A DNA stretch of 38,136 bases from an uncultured Eggerthellaceae bacterium (GCA_903789415.1 CAIFEG010000021.1:1-38136); one strand, 5' to 3'; shown: positions 15,490-24,033, counted from the stretch's first letter. Notes: generated by a model from the sequence alone, not told the origin. A program made the numbers and translations.

Positions 15490-18143
15490 AACATCAAACA
15501 GGAAATATCAGCAAACTTCGCAACGTTGCACTTGCAATGATTTTGACCGCAGGTGTGGGCGTACCAAGTATTGCCGCAATCAATAGCACGAACGGTTTGC
15601 AAGCCAACCAAGCACAGGCGGCCGAGCAGGCGTCGGATTCGCAGAACTCAAATGCAGATTCTCAGAATTCAGATTCCGAGAGCTCAGACAGCTTGAAGAA
15701 TGCGTTGGATGCGTTCAACCAAAACACCGAAACAGACACGATATCCACGAAGCAATCGAAAGAAGAAAGCGTGTATTTGCTTTCTCAAGCGAATGGCGAT
15801 GTGAAACAAACCATTGTGTCTGACTGGCTGCACAACGTTAACCAGGATCAAAAACTTACCGATGTAAGCAACCTGGATGACATTACGAATACCGAATCGG
15901 AGGCGGGATACACCAAGACCGGCGATGGTCAGAAGCTTACATGGGATGCAAATGGTGAAGATATTTACTATCAGGGCACCACAAATCAAGAAGCTCCTAT
16001 CAGCATGCATGTAACCTACAAGCTGAATGGCCAAGAGGTTTCGCCGGACGACATTGCGGGCAAAAGTGGCCAGGTAGAGATCACCTATAGCTTCACTAAC
16101 AACACCGGCAGAACTACCACCATTGATGGACAAGATCAGCAGATCTATACCCCGTTTACGTGCATTACGGGTGTGGTGCTGGACAACGACAACTTTAAGA
16201 ACGTGCAGGTGACTAATGGCCGTAGCGTCAACGATGGCGACCACACCACCGTGGCCGGACTTGCGATGCCTGGTATGCAAGAGGATCTGGGAATCGATAA
16301 GGAAGACCTGGATATCCCTGATCACTTCACCATCACCGCCGACGCAACGGACTTCAAGCTTGCAAACACCGGTACGATTGTGACAAGCGACGCGTTAAAC
16401 AACATCGATACCACCAATCTGAACGACCAAAGTGTGGAAGATCAACTCAACCAGGTACAAGATGCCATGCAGCAGTTGATGGATGGATCGAGTCAGCTTT
16501 CTGATGGCTTAGATCAACTTGCCGATGGTGCAGATCAACTTGATAGTGGCGTTGGTCAGCTACAGAGCGCAACCGCAAGCCTTCCTGATAGCGCAAACCA
16601 GCTGGCAGATGGATCAAACCAGCTTGCCGTAGGTATTCAGAGTGCCTATGACGGATCTGGCCAGCTTGAGCAGGGCATCAATTCTGCTGCCGATGGCACG
16701 CAGCAACTCTCAAGCGCAAATTCGCAGATCTACAATGGCTTGCATGCCCTGAAATATGGCACAAGTTCTGAAACAGGCTTACAAGATGCTGTGAGCGCCG
16801 TGAACCAATTAGAAGCCGGCACGCAGAGCCTATCTGCTGGCCTTAAGACGATGCAAACATCAACGAATGGCGGATATACACAGCTCGAAGCTGGTGCAAC
16901 TCAGCTGAATCAGGGTCTAACGACAGGACAGCAGCGATTAGATGGCGCACTCGCTGACAATGGTCCTATAATGACTGGGATCGGAACGATAAAATCAGAA
17001 GCTTCTTCAACAGTTAGCCAACTACCTGATCAAGCTGCACCTATAGTCAATAATTTAAACCTTGCTGCAGAACAATCAGATAATGCTGTTGATCGTTTAT
17101 CAAACCCAAATGGAAGTGCAACAACTGACTTAGCTTCCGCTTCAGCATCTATTGATAAGCTTCAAGATCAGTTAGATCTATTAAATACTCAATACGGGAG
17201 CTTAATGAATGATGATCAAAAAACTGAATTCAACAATGCCCAGAATAATTTAAACGATGCGAAAGCTTCTATAGCAGCAGCTCAGTTAAATACTAGAGAT
17301 GCAAATACATCAGCAGTAGAGTCTGCCCAAAGAATTAATTCGACCATAAGTCCTCAAAATTTAACAAACATATATTCCGGGATTAGCAATAGCAATGATC
17401 AACTTCAGGATGGCCTTGACCAAATCCAAGGTGGCCTTACGCAGCTAAGAGACACATCTCATAACAGTTTGCAGTCCGCAATCGATGGATCATCAAAAAT
17501 TGCTTCTGGACTTACCACGGCAAACACCCAGATGAACGCTGGATATGCACAATTAATCCAGGGTTGCGACACCATCGACAACGGCCTCAATGCCGTAAAC
17601 AACGGTGGAGGAAACGTCGGCGGCAAGGAAAACAAGGGTCTTCAGGGTGCTCTGGATGGGCTCGGAGACAACAACACCTCAGGCACGCTGCTTTACGGCT
17701 CCAATGCCATGGGCAATGGTCTCAACCAGCTCAACGGTGGTATGTCACAGCTCTCCTCTGGTTCAAATGCTCTGACATCTGGTCTTGGGACTGCCGCAAG
17801 TGGATCTGATCAGCTTGCAGGCGGACTTGGTCAGCTGCAGTCGCAAACCCCTGCCCTGGTTGATGGCATCGGTCAGCTCAAAAATGGATCTGGCCAACTT
17901 GCAACGGGCGCGCAAAGTGCTGCAACTGGTTCTGTACAACTTCAAGATGGCCTGACCCAGTTCAACGATCAAGCAGTACAGCGTGTGGTCGATGCTTACA
18001 ATGACAACATAAAAGGATTTTCTTCACACCTGACCGCTACAGTGAATGCTGGCAAACAGTATGACAACTTTAGCGGTAAGGATTCTCAGATGGCTGGATC
18101 GGTGAAGTTCATTATCGAGACTGACAGCATCAACATGGACTAG
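15486..18143 (+). CDS. large secreted YhgE/Pip-like repeat protein
   Basis: An 885-residue protein with a signal peptide: basic start, hydrophobic core at about 14-31 and likely cleavage after AQA near residue 44. After an acidic Ser/Asn-rich linker comes a folded region (about 90-310), then long heptad-like repeats of the x-QL-x-x-G-x type (about 320-480 and 640-850) as in YhgE/Pip proteins. The C-terminus has no membrane segments, unlike classical YhgE with its ABC-2-type membrane domain. A central part (about 480-640, bases 16930-17400) is AT-richer with different codon choice. Overlap with the MMPL gene suggests a shared machine; a stalk or adaptor role is an inference. Confidence 0.82.
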   Translation: MKHQTGNISKLRNVALAMILTAGVGVPSIAAINSTNGLQANQAQAAEQASDSQNSNADSQNSDSESSDSLKNALDAFNQNTETDTISTKQSKEESVYLLSQANGDVKQTIVSDWLHNVNQDQKLTDVSNLDDITNTESEAGYTKTGDGQKLTWDANGEDIYYQGTTNQEAPISMHVTYKLNGQEVSPDDIAGKSGQVEITYSFTNNTGRTTTIDGQDQQIYTPFTCITGVVLDNDNFKNVQVTNGRSVNDGDHTTVAGLAMPGMQEDLGIDKEDLDIPDHFTITADATDFKLANTGTIVTSDALNNIDTTNLNDQSVEDQLNQVQDAMQQLMDGSSQLSDGLDQLADGADQLDSGVGQLQSATASLPDSANQLADGSNQLAVGIQSAYDGSGQLEQGINSAADGTQQLSSANSQIYNGLHALKYGTSSETGLQDAVSAVNQLEAGTQSLSAGLKTMQTSTNGGYTQLEAGATQLNQGLTTGQQRLDGALADNGPIMTGIGTIKSEASSTVSQLPDQAAPIVNNLNLAAEQSDNAVDRLSNPNGSATTDLASASASIDKLQDQLDLLNTQYGSLMNDDQKTEFNNAQNNLNDAKASIAAAQLNTRDANTSAVESAQRINSTISPQNLTNIYSGISNSNDQLQDGLDQIQGGLTQLRDTSHNSLQSAIDGSSKIASGLTTANTQMNAGYAQLIQGCDTIDNGLNAVNNGGGNVGGKENKGLQGALDGLGDNNTSGTLLYGSNAMGNGLNQLNGGMSQLSSGSNALTSGLGTAASGSDQLAGGLGQLQSQTPALVDGIGQLKNGSGQLATGAQSAATGSVQLQDGLTQFNDQAVQRVVDAYNDNIKGFSSHLTATVNAGKQYDNFSGKDSQMAGSVKFIIETDSINMD

Positions 18144-18224
18144 TTTGGCTATCTAGTTTGGCTAGTTTCGGCTCGTTGCAGAAGTTGTTCACGTCGATTT
18201 AAAACATAGATAGACCTTCGTACA

Positions 18225-18258
18225 TGGCCCGCAGTTCATAGAGCTGCGGGCCATTTTC
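18225..18258 (+). terminator. intrinsic terminator of the metK-like/MMPL/YhgE operon
   Basis: TGGCCCGCAG (18225-18234) and CTGCGGGCCA (18244-18253) form a perfect 10-pair stem with a 9-base loop and a TTTT tail on the plus strand. The minus strand has no T-run, so it serves the plus-strand operon and separates it from the convergent transporter gene. Confidence 0.85.
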
Positions 18259-18295
18259 GTACTGACAAACTTTTCAATTCTTACGACTACGTGCA

Positions 18296-19279
18296 TCATT
18301 CCTGCGACGGATGCCGCGGCAAACTCTCTTCTTCCTCTTCTTCTTTTATGGCTATCTGCTCTTCGCGGGCATCGTTGAGCGTCACGATAACGACCATGCT
18401 GATCATCAACGCAAATCCGATGAGATCTGCCACACCGAGCGCACTTCCTAACAACCACCAAGAGAATATCGTTGCCGAAACCGGCTCAGAGAGCCCCAGA
18501 AGATTCGCCCGCACTCCCCCAACATCTTTCACACCTTGTAAGAACAGCGTGAATGCGACAAACGTTCCTAAGAAGACCACGGCAATGGTTGCCCAGATAG
18601 AAAGCGCGTCCCATTGTATTCCGTAGTCGCGCCATGGCTGTGCAAGCGGGAACGAGTAAATGCCGCCCATTAAAAGAGTGATCGACATGACCGGAATGCT
18701 GCCCCACTTCGCAAGAAGTTTTTTGGGGTATCCGGAAAAGAACGCCTGGCCGCATGCATTGACCATGCCCCACGCAAGACCAGCCACACTCATTTCAAGC
18801 GTAAAGGATCCTTTTGTCGCGATTAAAAATACACCGGCAAGTGCCAACACCGTTGCGATAACGTCCATCTTCTCGGGCAGTTTCCGCTCAATAATACAGG
18901 TAGCCACGATCAAAATGACGATGCCAAAGCTCTGCAGCACGGTCGCGATACCGGCCCCGTTGTACTGAATAGAAGAAATATAGGGAAGCTGAATGGCGAA
19001 TGCGCCGAACACCGACAAGATGAGAATCTCGAGCAGCGTATGAGGGCTGCGAATCATCTTTTTCATTCTGTCGGGCTCAAGGATGAACGCCAAGACCGTA
19101 AGCGCAAGACCAGCGAACAGCATACGCATCCAGGTAAGCAGGATAGGCGGAACCCCATAGGTTTCAGTTAAAAGCTGGCAGCACATGCCGGAAAAACCCC
19201 AGCATGTTCCACCAACTAACACGCATATTGTGCCACGCGCCGTATGACTATGGCGAGAAGTCGTATGTTGCTTGGTCAA
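18296..19279 (-). CDS. EamA (DMT superfamily) transporter, copy 1
   Basis: A 327-residue integral membrane protein with about ten hydrophobic segments arranged as two EamA repeats; GGTCWGFSGMCCQLL at the start of repeat 1 and GLSEPVSATIFSW in repeat 2 are diagnostic. The family exports metabolites such as amino acids; the substrate is unknown. The start is TTG 19277-19279, with GGGGGA about 8 bases upstream and a perfect TATAAT (19302-19297) about 18 bases upstream of the start, giving a very short leader. It ends in a poly-Glu stretch. It is clearly paralogous to the next gene on the same strand. Confidence 0.92.
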   Translation of the reverse strand: MTKQHTTSRHSHTARGTICVLVGGTCWGFSGMCCQLLTETYGVPPILLTWMRMLFAGLALTVLAFILEPDRMKKMIRSPHTLLEILILSVFGAFAIQLPYISSIQYNGAGIATVLQSFGIVILIVATCIIERKLPEKMDVIATVLALAGVFLIATKGSFTLEMSVAGLAWGMVNACGQAFFSGYPKKLLAKWGSIPVMSITLLMGGIYSFPLAQPWRDYGIQWDALSIWATIAVVFLGTFVAFTLFLQGVKDVGGVRANLLGLSEPVSATIFSWWLLGSALGVADLIGFALMISMVVIVTLNDAREEQIAIKEEEEEESLPRHPSQE

Positions 19280-19346
19280 ACCGTAATCCCCCGAAAATTA
19301 TATGGAGCAAATCGAAGGAACAGCCATGGGACGTTCCGTGATCACG

Positions 19347-20402
19347 CTAGGCGATCTTGCGATCGGAAACCCGATCAGGAACCTTGTGATCAACAATCTT
19401 TCTATCGGTATGCTCTTGTATACGTGCGCCGCTCAGTTGGTTCGTTTTGGAGGGGTGACCAACGCGGTGTACGCGAATATGTTTTGTTTCTTTAGGCTTT
19501 ACTAGTGTAACAATAATCACCATGCTAATCATCAACGCAAAGCCAACTATATCGATGGGAGCAAGCGCCGATCCTAACAGTGCCCAGGAGAAAATCGATG
19601 CGCTCACTGGCTCAGAAAGTCCCACGAGTGTCGCACGAACTGATCCGATGCGTTTGACGCCTTCTAAGAATAAGAAGAATGCGGCCAGCGTGCCTAAAAG
19701 CACCATGGAAGCCATGGCACCAATAGCGATGGGATCCCAGTTCACGTGCATATTCCAAGGCTGAGCCAGAGGAATGCCGTATATTCCGCCCATAAACATT
19801 GCGATGCCTAGCACCGGCATTACTCCATATTCACGAAGCATGCGAATTGGATATTGCGCATAAAATGCGCTTGTGGTCGCATCGACAAGGCCCCAGAGCA
19901 ACCCAAGCACCGGAATCGCTAAGGCGCCAAAGTTTCCGTGCGTGGCAATCAAAAACACACTTGTGATGCCCATGATGGTTGCAATGATTTCAACGTTTGA
20001 TGGAGCCTTTTTATAGTGTACACATGCCCACACAATCAGAATGACAACCTGAAAGCTCTGAATGACGGTGGCCATACCCGCACTGGTGTACATCGTGGCC
20101 AGTGCATATGAAGTCTGCACGAGAAATAAACCAAAAACTGAAAACAGAAGCAAGCTAAAAAATGTTTTCTTGTTTTTTAGCATCGCAACAATTTTTTCGC
20201 GTTGAGCAAGCAGCAGATACGCCATCGCAAGAAGTCCCGTACACGACATTCGCACCCAGGTGATAAATGTTGCTGGGACATCATAGGTGGTCGTGAGCAG
20301 CTGCGCACACGTACCAGAAAAGCCCCAGAGAATACCGCCTACAAGCGTACAAAGAACGCCAACGAGCAATTGGCTATGAGCAACTGCAGTTTTTTGAGAC
20401 AT
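19347..20402 (-). CDS. EamA (DMT superfamily) transporter, copy 2
   Basis: A 351-residue membrane protein with two EamA repeats, sharing WGFSG.CCQLL-like, PLAQPW and GLSEPVSA..FSW blocks with its neighbour; the two look like a tandem duplication. The start is ATG 20400-20402, with AAAGGA 6 bases upstream; an earlier in-frame start would add 21 residues without a ribosome site. Compared with copy 1 it has a hydrophilic C-terminal tail of about 45 residues containing repeated His-Asp-Arg-Lys motifs. The substrate is unknown; 67 bases separate it from copy 1. Confidence 0.92.
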   Translation of the reverse strand: MSQKTAVAHSQLLVGVLCTLVGGILWGFSGTCAQLLTTTYDVPATFITWVRMSCTGLLAMAYLLLAQREKIVAMLKNKKTFFSLLLFSVFGLFLVQTSYALATMYTSAGMATVIQSFQVVILIVWACVHYKKAPSNVEIIATIMGITSVFLIATHGNFGALAIPVLGLLWGLVDATTSAFYAQYPIRMLREYGVMPVLGIAMFMGGIYGIPLAQPWNMHVNWDPIAIGAMASMVLLGTLAAFFLFLEGVKRIGSVRATLVGLSEPVSASIFSWALLGSALAPIDIVGFALMISMVIIVTLVKPKETKHIRVHRVGHPSKTNQLSGARIQEHTDRKIVDHKVPDRVSDRKIA

Positions 20403-20838
20403 CTCCGATCCTTTTCTCAACGCGTTTTGCCGAACAAATTTTGCCAACCAAATTTGGTTGTGCAACCCGAAAATCAGTGAAGATTTTCCTCTGGTATCGT
20501 GATGTTCACGCCCTTTTTGAAGTCTGTCAACAGTTAATTGGAAGACTTCACGCGACGGGTAGAACTCCCTTGAAATAAGGGTAAAAATCGCCGAAAAACA
20601 GGCAGAAAATGATCCGAAAAGTCAAACATGCGAGTGCTGAAAAGAGGCGCCGAAGAATCAAGTTAAAGAACAAGGTGGGAACCTTCCGCGGACATAAAAA
20701 TGGCTCCCTTCCGAGAGAAGAGAGCCACATACAATCAGTTTCTGATCGAGCGCCGTAGGTATCAATCTCGTTTTGTCAACGCCAACCACGATGGTGCGGC
20801 AAGCACAGGCTGTCAGCACCGCACCCGCCAAACAAAGA
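20403..20838. other. 436-base gene-free region upstream of EamA copy 2
   Basis: No gene is supported. On the minus strand it contains, in order, a hairpin CGATCAG-AAA-CTGATTG, the terminator at 20727-20696, a short AAGGT/ACCTT hairpin, and TTGACA (20530-20525) with a weak GAACAT box 17 bases on, a promoter candidate for the EamA gene. The size leaves room for a small RNA or a long leader, but nothing was recognised. Confidence 0.5.
20696..20727 (-). terminator. intrinsic terminator downstream of yqeY
   Basis: The minus strand reads TGGCTC, one mismatch, CTTC, a 5-base loop, GAAG and GAGCCA (20727-20701), followed by TTTTT (20700-20696). It lies about 110 bases beyond the yqeY stop and 294 bases before EamA copy 2, so it most simply ends the yqeY transcript. 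Confidence 0.7.
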
Positions 20839-21282
20839 CTACTTCAAAATTTCTTGAGCCATCTTTGCGGCGGCAGCTTTATCAAAGTTGCCGTCGGTAG
20901 CTTTGGAAAGAGCACCCATGATTTTACCCATGTCCTTTTTCGAGGTCGCACCAAGATCAGCGATGGTCCGCTGGACAAGATCGTTCAGTGCATCGCCGGA
21001 GAGCTGTTCGGGAAGCATATCCTGCAAGATCTTCACCTGACGAGCCAAGTCATCGGTGCGTTGCTGGTTGTTGTTCGCTTTGATGGACGATTCAAGCGTT
21101 TCGTTTGTCTGCTTGATCGTACGTTTAATCATCGCGGTAACATCAGCATCGTTCGGCTCGCGTTTTTCTTCAACTTTGAGGTTTTGCACTTCCCCAAGCA
21201 CCTGACGCACAATATTGAGTCGTACCTGATCGTGCGCCTTCAGGGCGTCGGTCATTTGCTCGCGAAGTTCTTTTACATTCAT
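20839..21282 (-). CDS. yqeY: GatB/YqeY domain protein
   Basis: A 147-residue helical protein of the YqeY family, which resembles the C-terminal tRNA-binding tail of GatB. Visible family blocks are an N-terminal DALKAHDQVRLNIVRQVL helix, a Gln/Asn-rich middle, DMLPEQLS near residue 90 and DMGKIMGALSKATDGNFDK near the C-terminus. The role is not established; a link to tRNA-dependent amidation or tRNA metabolism is inferred from homology. The ATG at 21280-21282 follows AGGGTGAT; an in-frame TTG two codons earlier is less suitable. It lies 28 bases after the radical-SAM gene and is probably co-transcribed. Confidence 0.92.
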   Translation of the reverse strand: MNVKELREQMTDALKAHDQVRLNIVRQVLGEVQNLKVEEKREPNDADVTAMIKRTIKQTNETLESSIKANNNQQRTDDLARQVKILQDMLPEQLSGDALNDLVQRTIADLGATSKKDMGKIMGALSKATDGNFDKAAAAKMAQEILK

Positions 21283-21310
21283 GAACAATCACCCTACTTC
21301 AAACGTTTGT

Positions 21311-22156
21311 TTAAAGATTTCCCAAAAACACATTGTGCAAATGCTTCTGAGCGCGTTTTGCACATTCGCGTACTTCATCATCAGGAACAGGCTTGACCTT
21401 TTTCATCTGATACGCTGGATGATACTGCGTGACGTGATATGGCAGATCAGGATCAAGCATCGCCAGCCAGTTCGCGCCCGCCTCAAGCTCGTTTGGATCC
21501 GTCATTCCGGGAACGACCAGCGTGGTAACTTCAACGTGGCAGGTCGGACAATCAATTGCATTCTGAATGGTCATCTCGACCTCTTCGAGGTCACCATAAC
21601 CACATGCAGAATAAAAGCGCGGAGTAAAGCCCTTCAAATCGATATTCACCGCATCAAGGTACGGAAGAATCTCATTGAATGGTCCCTCTTCGATCATGCC
21701 ATTAGTTACGACAACATTCTTGAGTCCCGCTTCATGTGCAAGCTTTGCGGTGTCACGAACATATTCGTAGCCAACGAGCGGCTCGTTGTAGGTAAAGGCA
21801 ATACCAATGTTCCCCTCAGGTTTCAGATCAAGTGCCTTTTGAACCAACTGCTCAGGAGTTACTTCCTCATACTTCACGTCATCTTCTGAAGCCTGAGAAA
21901 TCTCGTAATTCTGGCAGAATGGGCACTTCAGGTTGCACCCAAATGTTCCCACCGAAAGAAGCTTCTTGCCGGGATTCCACATCGCAAGCGGCTTCTTTTC
22001 AACCGGGTCTAACGCCATCGCGCAAATTTTGCCATAGTTCAACGGAATGATTTTCCCATCAACATTTTTGCGGGCGCGGCAACGACCAACCTGGCCTTCA
22101 GCGAGCTGACACTTAAAGGGGCAGACCTTACATTTGACCTTTTGGTTGCTGTCCAT
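21311..22156 (-). CDS. amrS: AmmeMemoRadiSam system radical SAM enzyme
   Basis: A 281-residue radical SAM protein. The cluster-binding CxxxCxxC is Cys74, Cys78 and Cys81 in TFGCNLKCPFCQN. An N-terminal Cys group (Cys9, Cys12, Cys16, Cys26) and the TYNEP motif match the AmrS family, which resembles pyruvate-formate-lyase activases. The start at 22154-22156 has AAAGG 7 bases upstream; the longer in-frame reading would run through a terminator hairpin. The partner domains AMMECR1 and MEMO are fused in the next upstream gene. The set is widespread but has no proven substrate. Confidence 0.92.
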   Translation of the reverse strand: MDSNQKVKCKVCPFKCQLAEGQVGRCRARKNVDGKIIPLNYGKICAMALDPVEKKPLAMWNPGKKLLSVGTFGCNLKCPFCQNYEISQASEDDVKYEEVTPEQLVQKALDLKPEGNIGIAFTYNEPLVGYEYVRDTAKLAHEAGLKNVVVTNGMIEEGPFNEILPYLDAVNIDLKGFTPRFYSACGYGDLEEVEMTIQNAIDCPTCHVEVTTLVVPGMTDPNELEAGANWLAMLDPDLPYHVTQYHPAYQMKKVKPVPDDEVRECAKRAQKHLHNVFLGNL

Positions 22157-22199
22157 GTCTATCCTTTCGAAAATATACATCTGGAAAAGCCCAGACACG

Positions 22200-22221
22200 A
22201 AAACGCCCGATTTCTCGGGCG
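22200..22221 (-). terminator. hairpin terminator between AMMECR1 and radical-SAM genes
   Basis: CGCCCGA-GAAA-TCGGGCG (22221-22204 on the minus strand) is a perfect 7-pair stem with a GNRA-type tetraloop, followed by TTTTCG. It lies 154 bases beyond the MEMO-AMMECR1 stop and 44 bases before the amrS start. It may only partly terminate, tuning the ratio of the two proteins. Confidence 0.6.
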
Positions 22222-22375
22222 CATTCATTTGTAACTTTCTCTATTGTACTCGGTTGTGGTCAAACCGGTCTCATTTCGCTCCCAAAACCTTACGGTCTGC
22301 AAATATTGATAAGGAAATGCGATGCTTTTATGGCGAGATCTGCTCGACGTGGATAAATCCGTCCCACCAGCAAAA

Positions 22376-23806
22376 CTAAATCTGCTCGGCATGATCGGGA
22401 TAGTGCCTGACCACGGTAAACTTTTCAAGGTTGCATGATTCGCTTGGCGCGATCCCCGCTTTCTGCTTTGCGATCGCAACCTGCTCAGCCACCGTGTCTA
22501 CCCCATCCAAGTTTGGAAGGAGCACACCACGACGCATGCCTTTCGACACAATCACACCGAAATGTTTCGGATCAAGCTCTGCGGCTTCACACGGCTGTGA
22601 CGGAGAAAGCACGTCCACCGAAAAATCCAGATGTGGAAGTTCTTCTTCGCGAACTGCCGGAAACCGCGGATCTTGGCTGCACGCAGAAATCGCATTGCCG
22701 ATAATTTCTTCGGCGATGTTTTTGCGATATGGCTGAAGCGTTCCAATGCATCCACGCAGCTCGCCGTCCTCATGAATCGAAACAAACGTACCCGCACGCT
22801 TTTCCGTCATTTCCGCAGGAAGCCCATCGGGTACGGGTAGGTGATCACGGTGCTTAACGTAGGCGTCAACCGCAGAAATCGCAAGCGACACATAGGGATC
22901 AGTTACCTTTGGAGCGGCGGCATTTGAACCGTCGCCCGATGCGGTATCCGATGTCTTGTTCGATGCCGCCGACTCGGCTGCAGACTCGCTGCCAGCCGCC
23001 TGATTTCCCGCAACTTCAAACGCCGCAACACCATAGCCCACGCCAAACGGACCTTCATAGCTTAAGAGCCTGCCCGAATACTGCGTGCCATCGAGCGCTC
23101 CTGCCATCATTTCCCAAGATGGGAGTCCACAATATGCCGCATCTTCGCACATCTGTGGATCAAGAGAAAACAGCTTGTGCAAATCACCCGATTTGAAAAT
23201 TTTACATACCGCTGCATCAAATTTTGGACCCGCCGGGTTGAACCCATACGGACCATCCTCGGTGAGCTTATGTGACATGTCACCGCTGGCGATCCACACC
23301 ACACGACGCCCTAGATCGTTTGCGCAGTTCGCGATAACTTGTCCCAGCCTGAAATGATCTTGCGCAGAAAAGCCCGAAAGACCTACTTCAACAAGCTTGT
23401 AGTCGTGATAAAACTTTTCGACAAAATGAAGTGGAATGAGCGCCGCATAATCCATAGGTTTTCCGCGCCATGCCGTAGATGAAACTCTGAACTTCGCATC
23501 ATTCGTAACGTCTAAAATGCGATCTACCAGCTCGGTATCAATATCGGCATCAACGCGCACCTTGCGCGCCCTGAATTGAGCCATGTCACCATGAAGCGTA
23601 GGACCAGGCGCAATCGCAAACGCATCATAATATGCAGGGGCATGAGGCGAGCTCACCACGATAGTATCTGGTTTGAGCTCAGCAACACGACGCGCAACCT
23701 GGATATATGCATCGATGGTGTCCTGAATCCCCTTTTCTTCGCCACGACCCACTTCGTGAATGATCAGTGGTGGATGCGGAACAGCAAATCCAGCAAGAAT
23801 ACTCAT
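22376..23806 (-). CDS. fused MEMO and AMMECR1 protein (AmmeMemoRadiSam A+B)
   Basis: A 476-residue fusion. Residues 1-266 are a MEMO/class III extradiol dioxygenase-like (LigB) domain with His-containing motifs VPHPP, SSPHAP and SGDMSH. Residues about 267-300 are an Ala/Ser/Gly linker. Residues 301-476 are an AMMECR1 domain with its hallmark LRGCIGT at 350-356 and DPRFPAV. The start ATG 23804-23806 follows GAGG at 8 bases; a GTG three codons earlier overlaps that site. Association with the radical-SAM gene downstream is the recognised but unexplained AmmeMemoRadiSam set. A protein-modification or redox role is only speculative. Confidence 0.92.
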   Translation of the reverse strand: MSILAGFAVPHPPLIIHEVGRGEEKGIQDTIDAYIQVARRVAELKPDTIVVSSPHAPAYYDAFAIAPGPTLHGDMAQFRARKVRVDADIDTELVDRILDVTNDAKFRVSSTAWRGKPMDYAALIPLHFVEKFYHDYKLVEVGLSGFSAQDHFRLGQVIANCANDLGRRVVWIASGDMSHKLTEDGPYGFNPAGPKFDAAVCKIFKSGDLHKLFSLDPQMCEDAAYCGLPSWEMMAGALDGTQYSGRLLSYEGPFGVGYGVAAFEVAGNQAAGSESAAESAASNKTSDTASGDGSNAAAPKVTDPYVSLAISAVDAYVKHRDHLPVPDGLPAEMTEKRAGTFVSIHEDGELRGCIGTLQPYRKNIAEEIIGNAISACSQDPRFPAVREEELPHLDFSVDVLSPSQPCEAAELDPKHFGVIVSKGMRRGVLLPNLDGVDTVAEQVAIAKQKAGIAPSESCNLEKFTVVRHYPDHAEQI

Positions 23807-23850
23807 TTGTATCACCTCAAAAGCCAGAGACTTTTTATTGCCAACGTTTT

Positions 23851-23905
23851 ATCGTCAAAATTGCATCGTCAAAATTTTTCTGTTTTGCTTATCAAAATTT
23901 TATCG
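23851..23905. repeat. short AT-rich direct repeats upstream of MEMO-AMMECR1 gene
   Basis: ATCGTCAAAATT occurs at 23851-23862 and 23865-23876, and the related ATCAAAATTTTATCG at 23891-23905, spaced 14 and about 26 bases. They lie 45-100 bases before the MEMO-AMMECR1 start, where a promoter or regulator site would be expected. No clean -35/-10 pair could be chosen among them. Confidence 0.55.
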
Positions 23906-24033
23906 TGGTAAAAATTCTGCCAACGGTTCGTCCTGCTTTACATGTTCTGTTTTACCTACAGCATAAACCTTTGAAAGTGGGTTCGAGATATGTGTGCCAA
24001 AGCGTAAAAGTGTATCAATTGGCAGGAGTCAGA

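Noticed and set aside
20665-20690. Plus-strand stretch resembling a T-box (AAGGTGGGAACC then CCGCGG)
   Set aside because: It differs from the UGGNACCGCG core, no matching terminator strand follows, and no plus-strand gene lies downstream.
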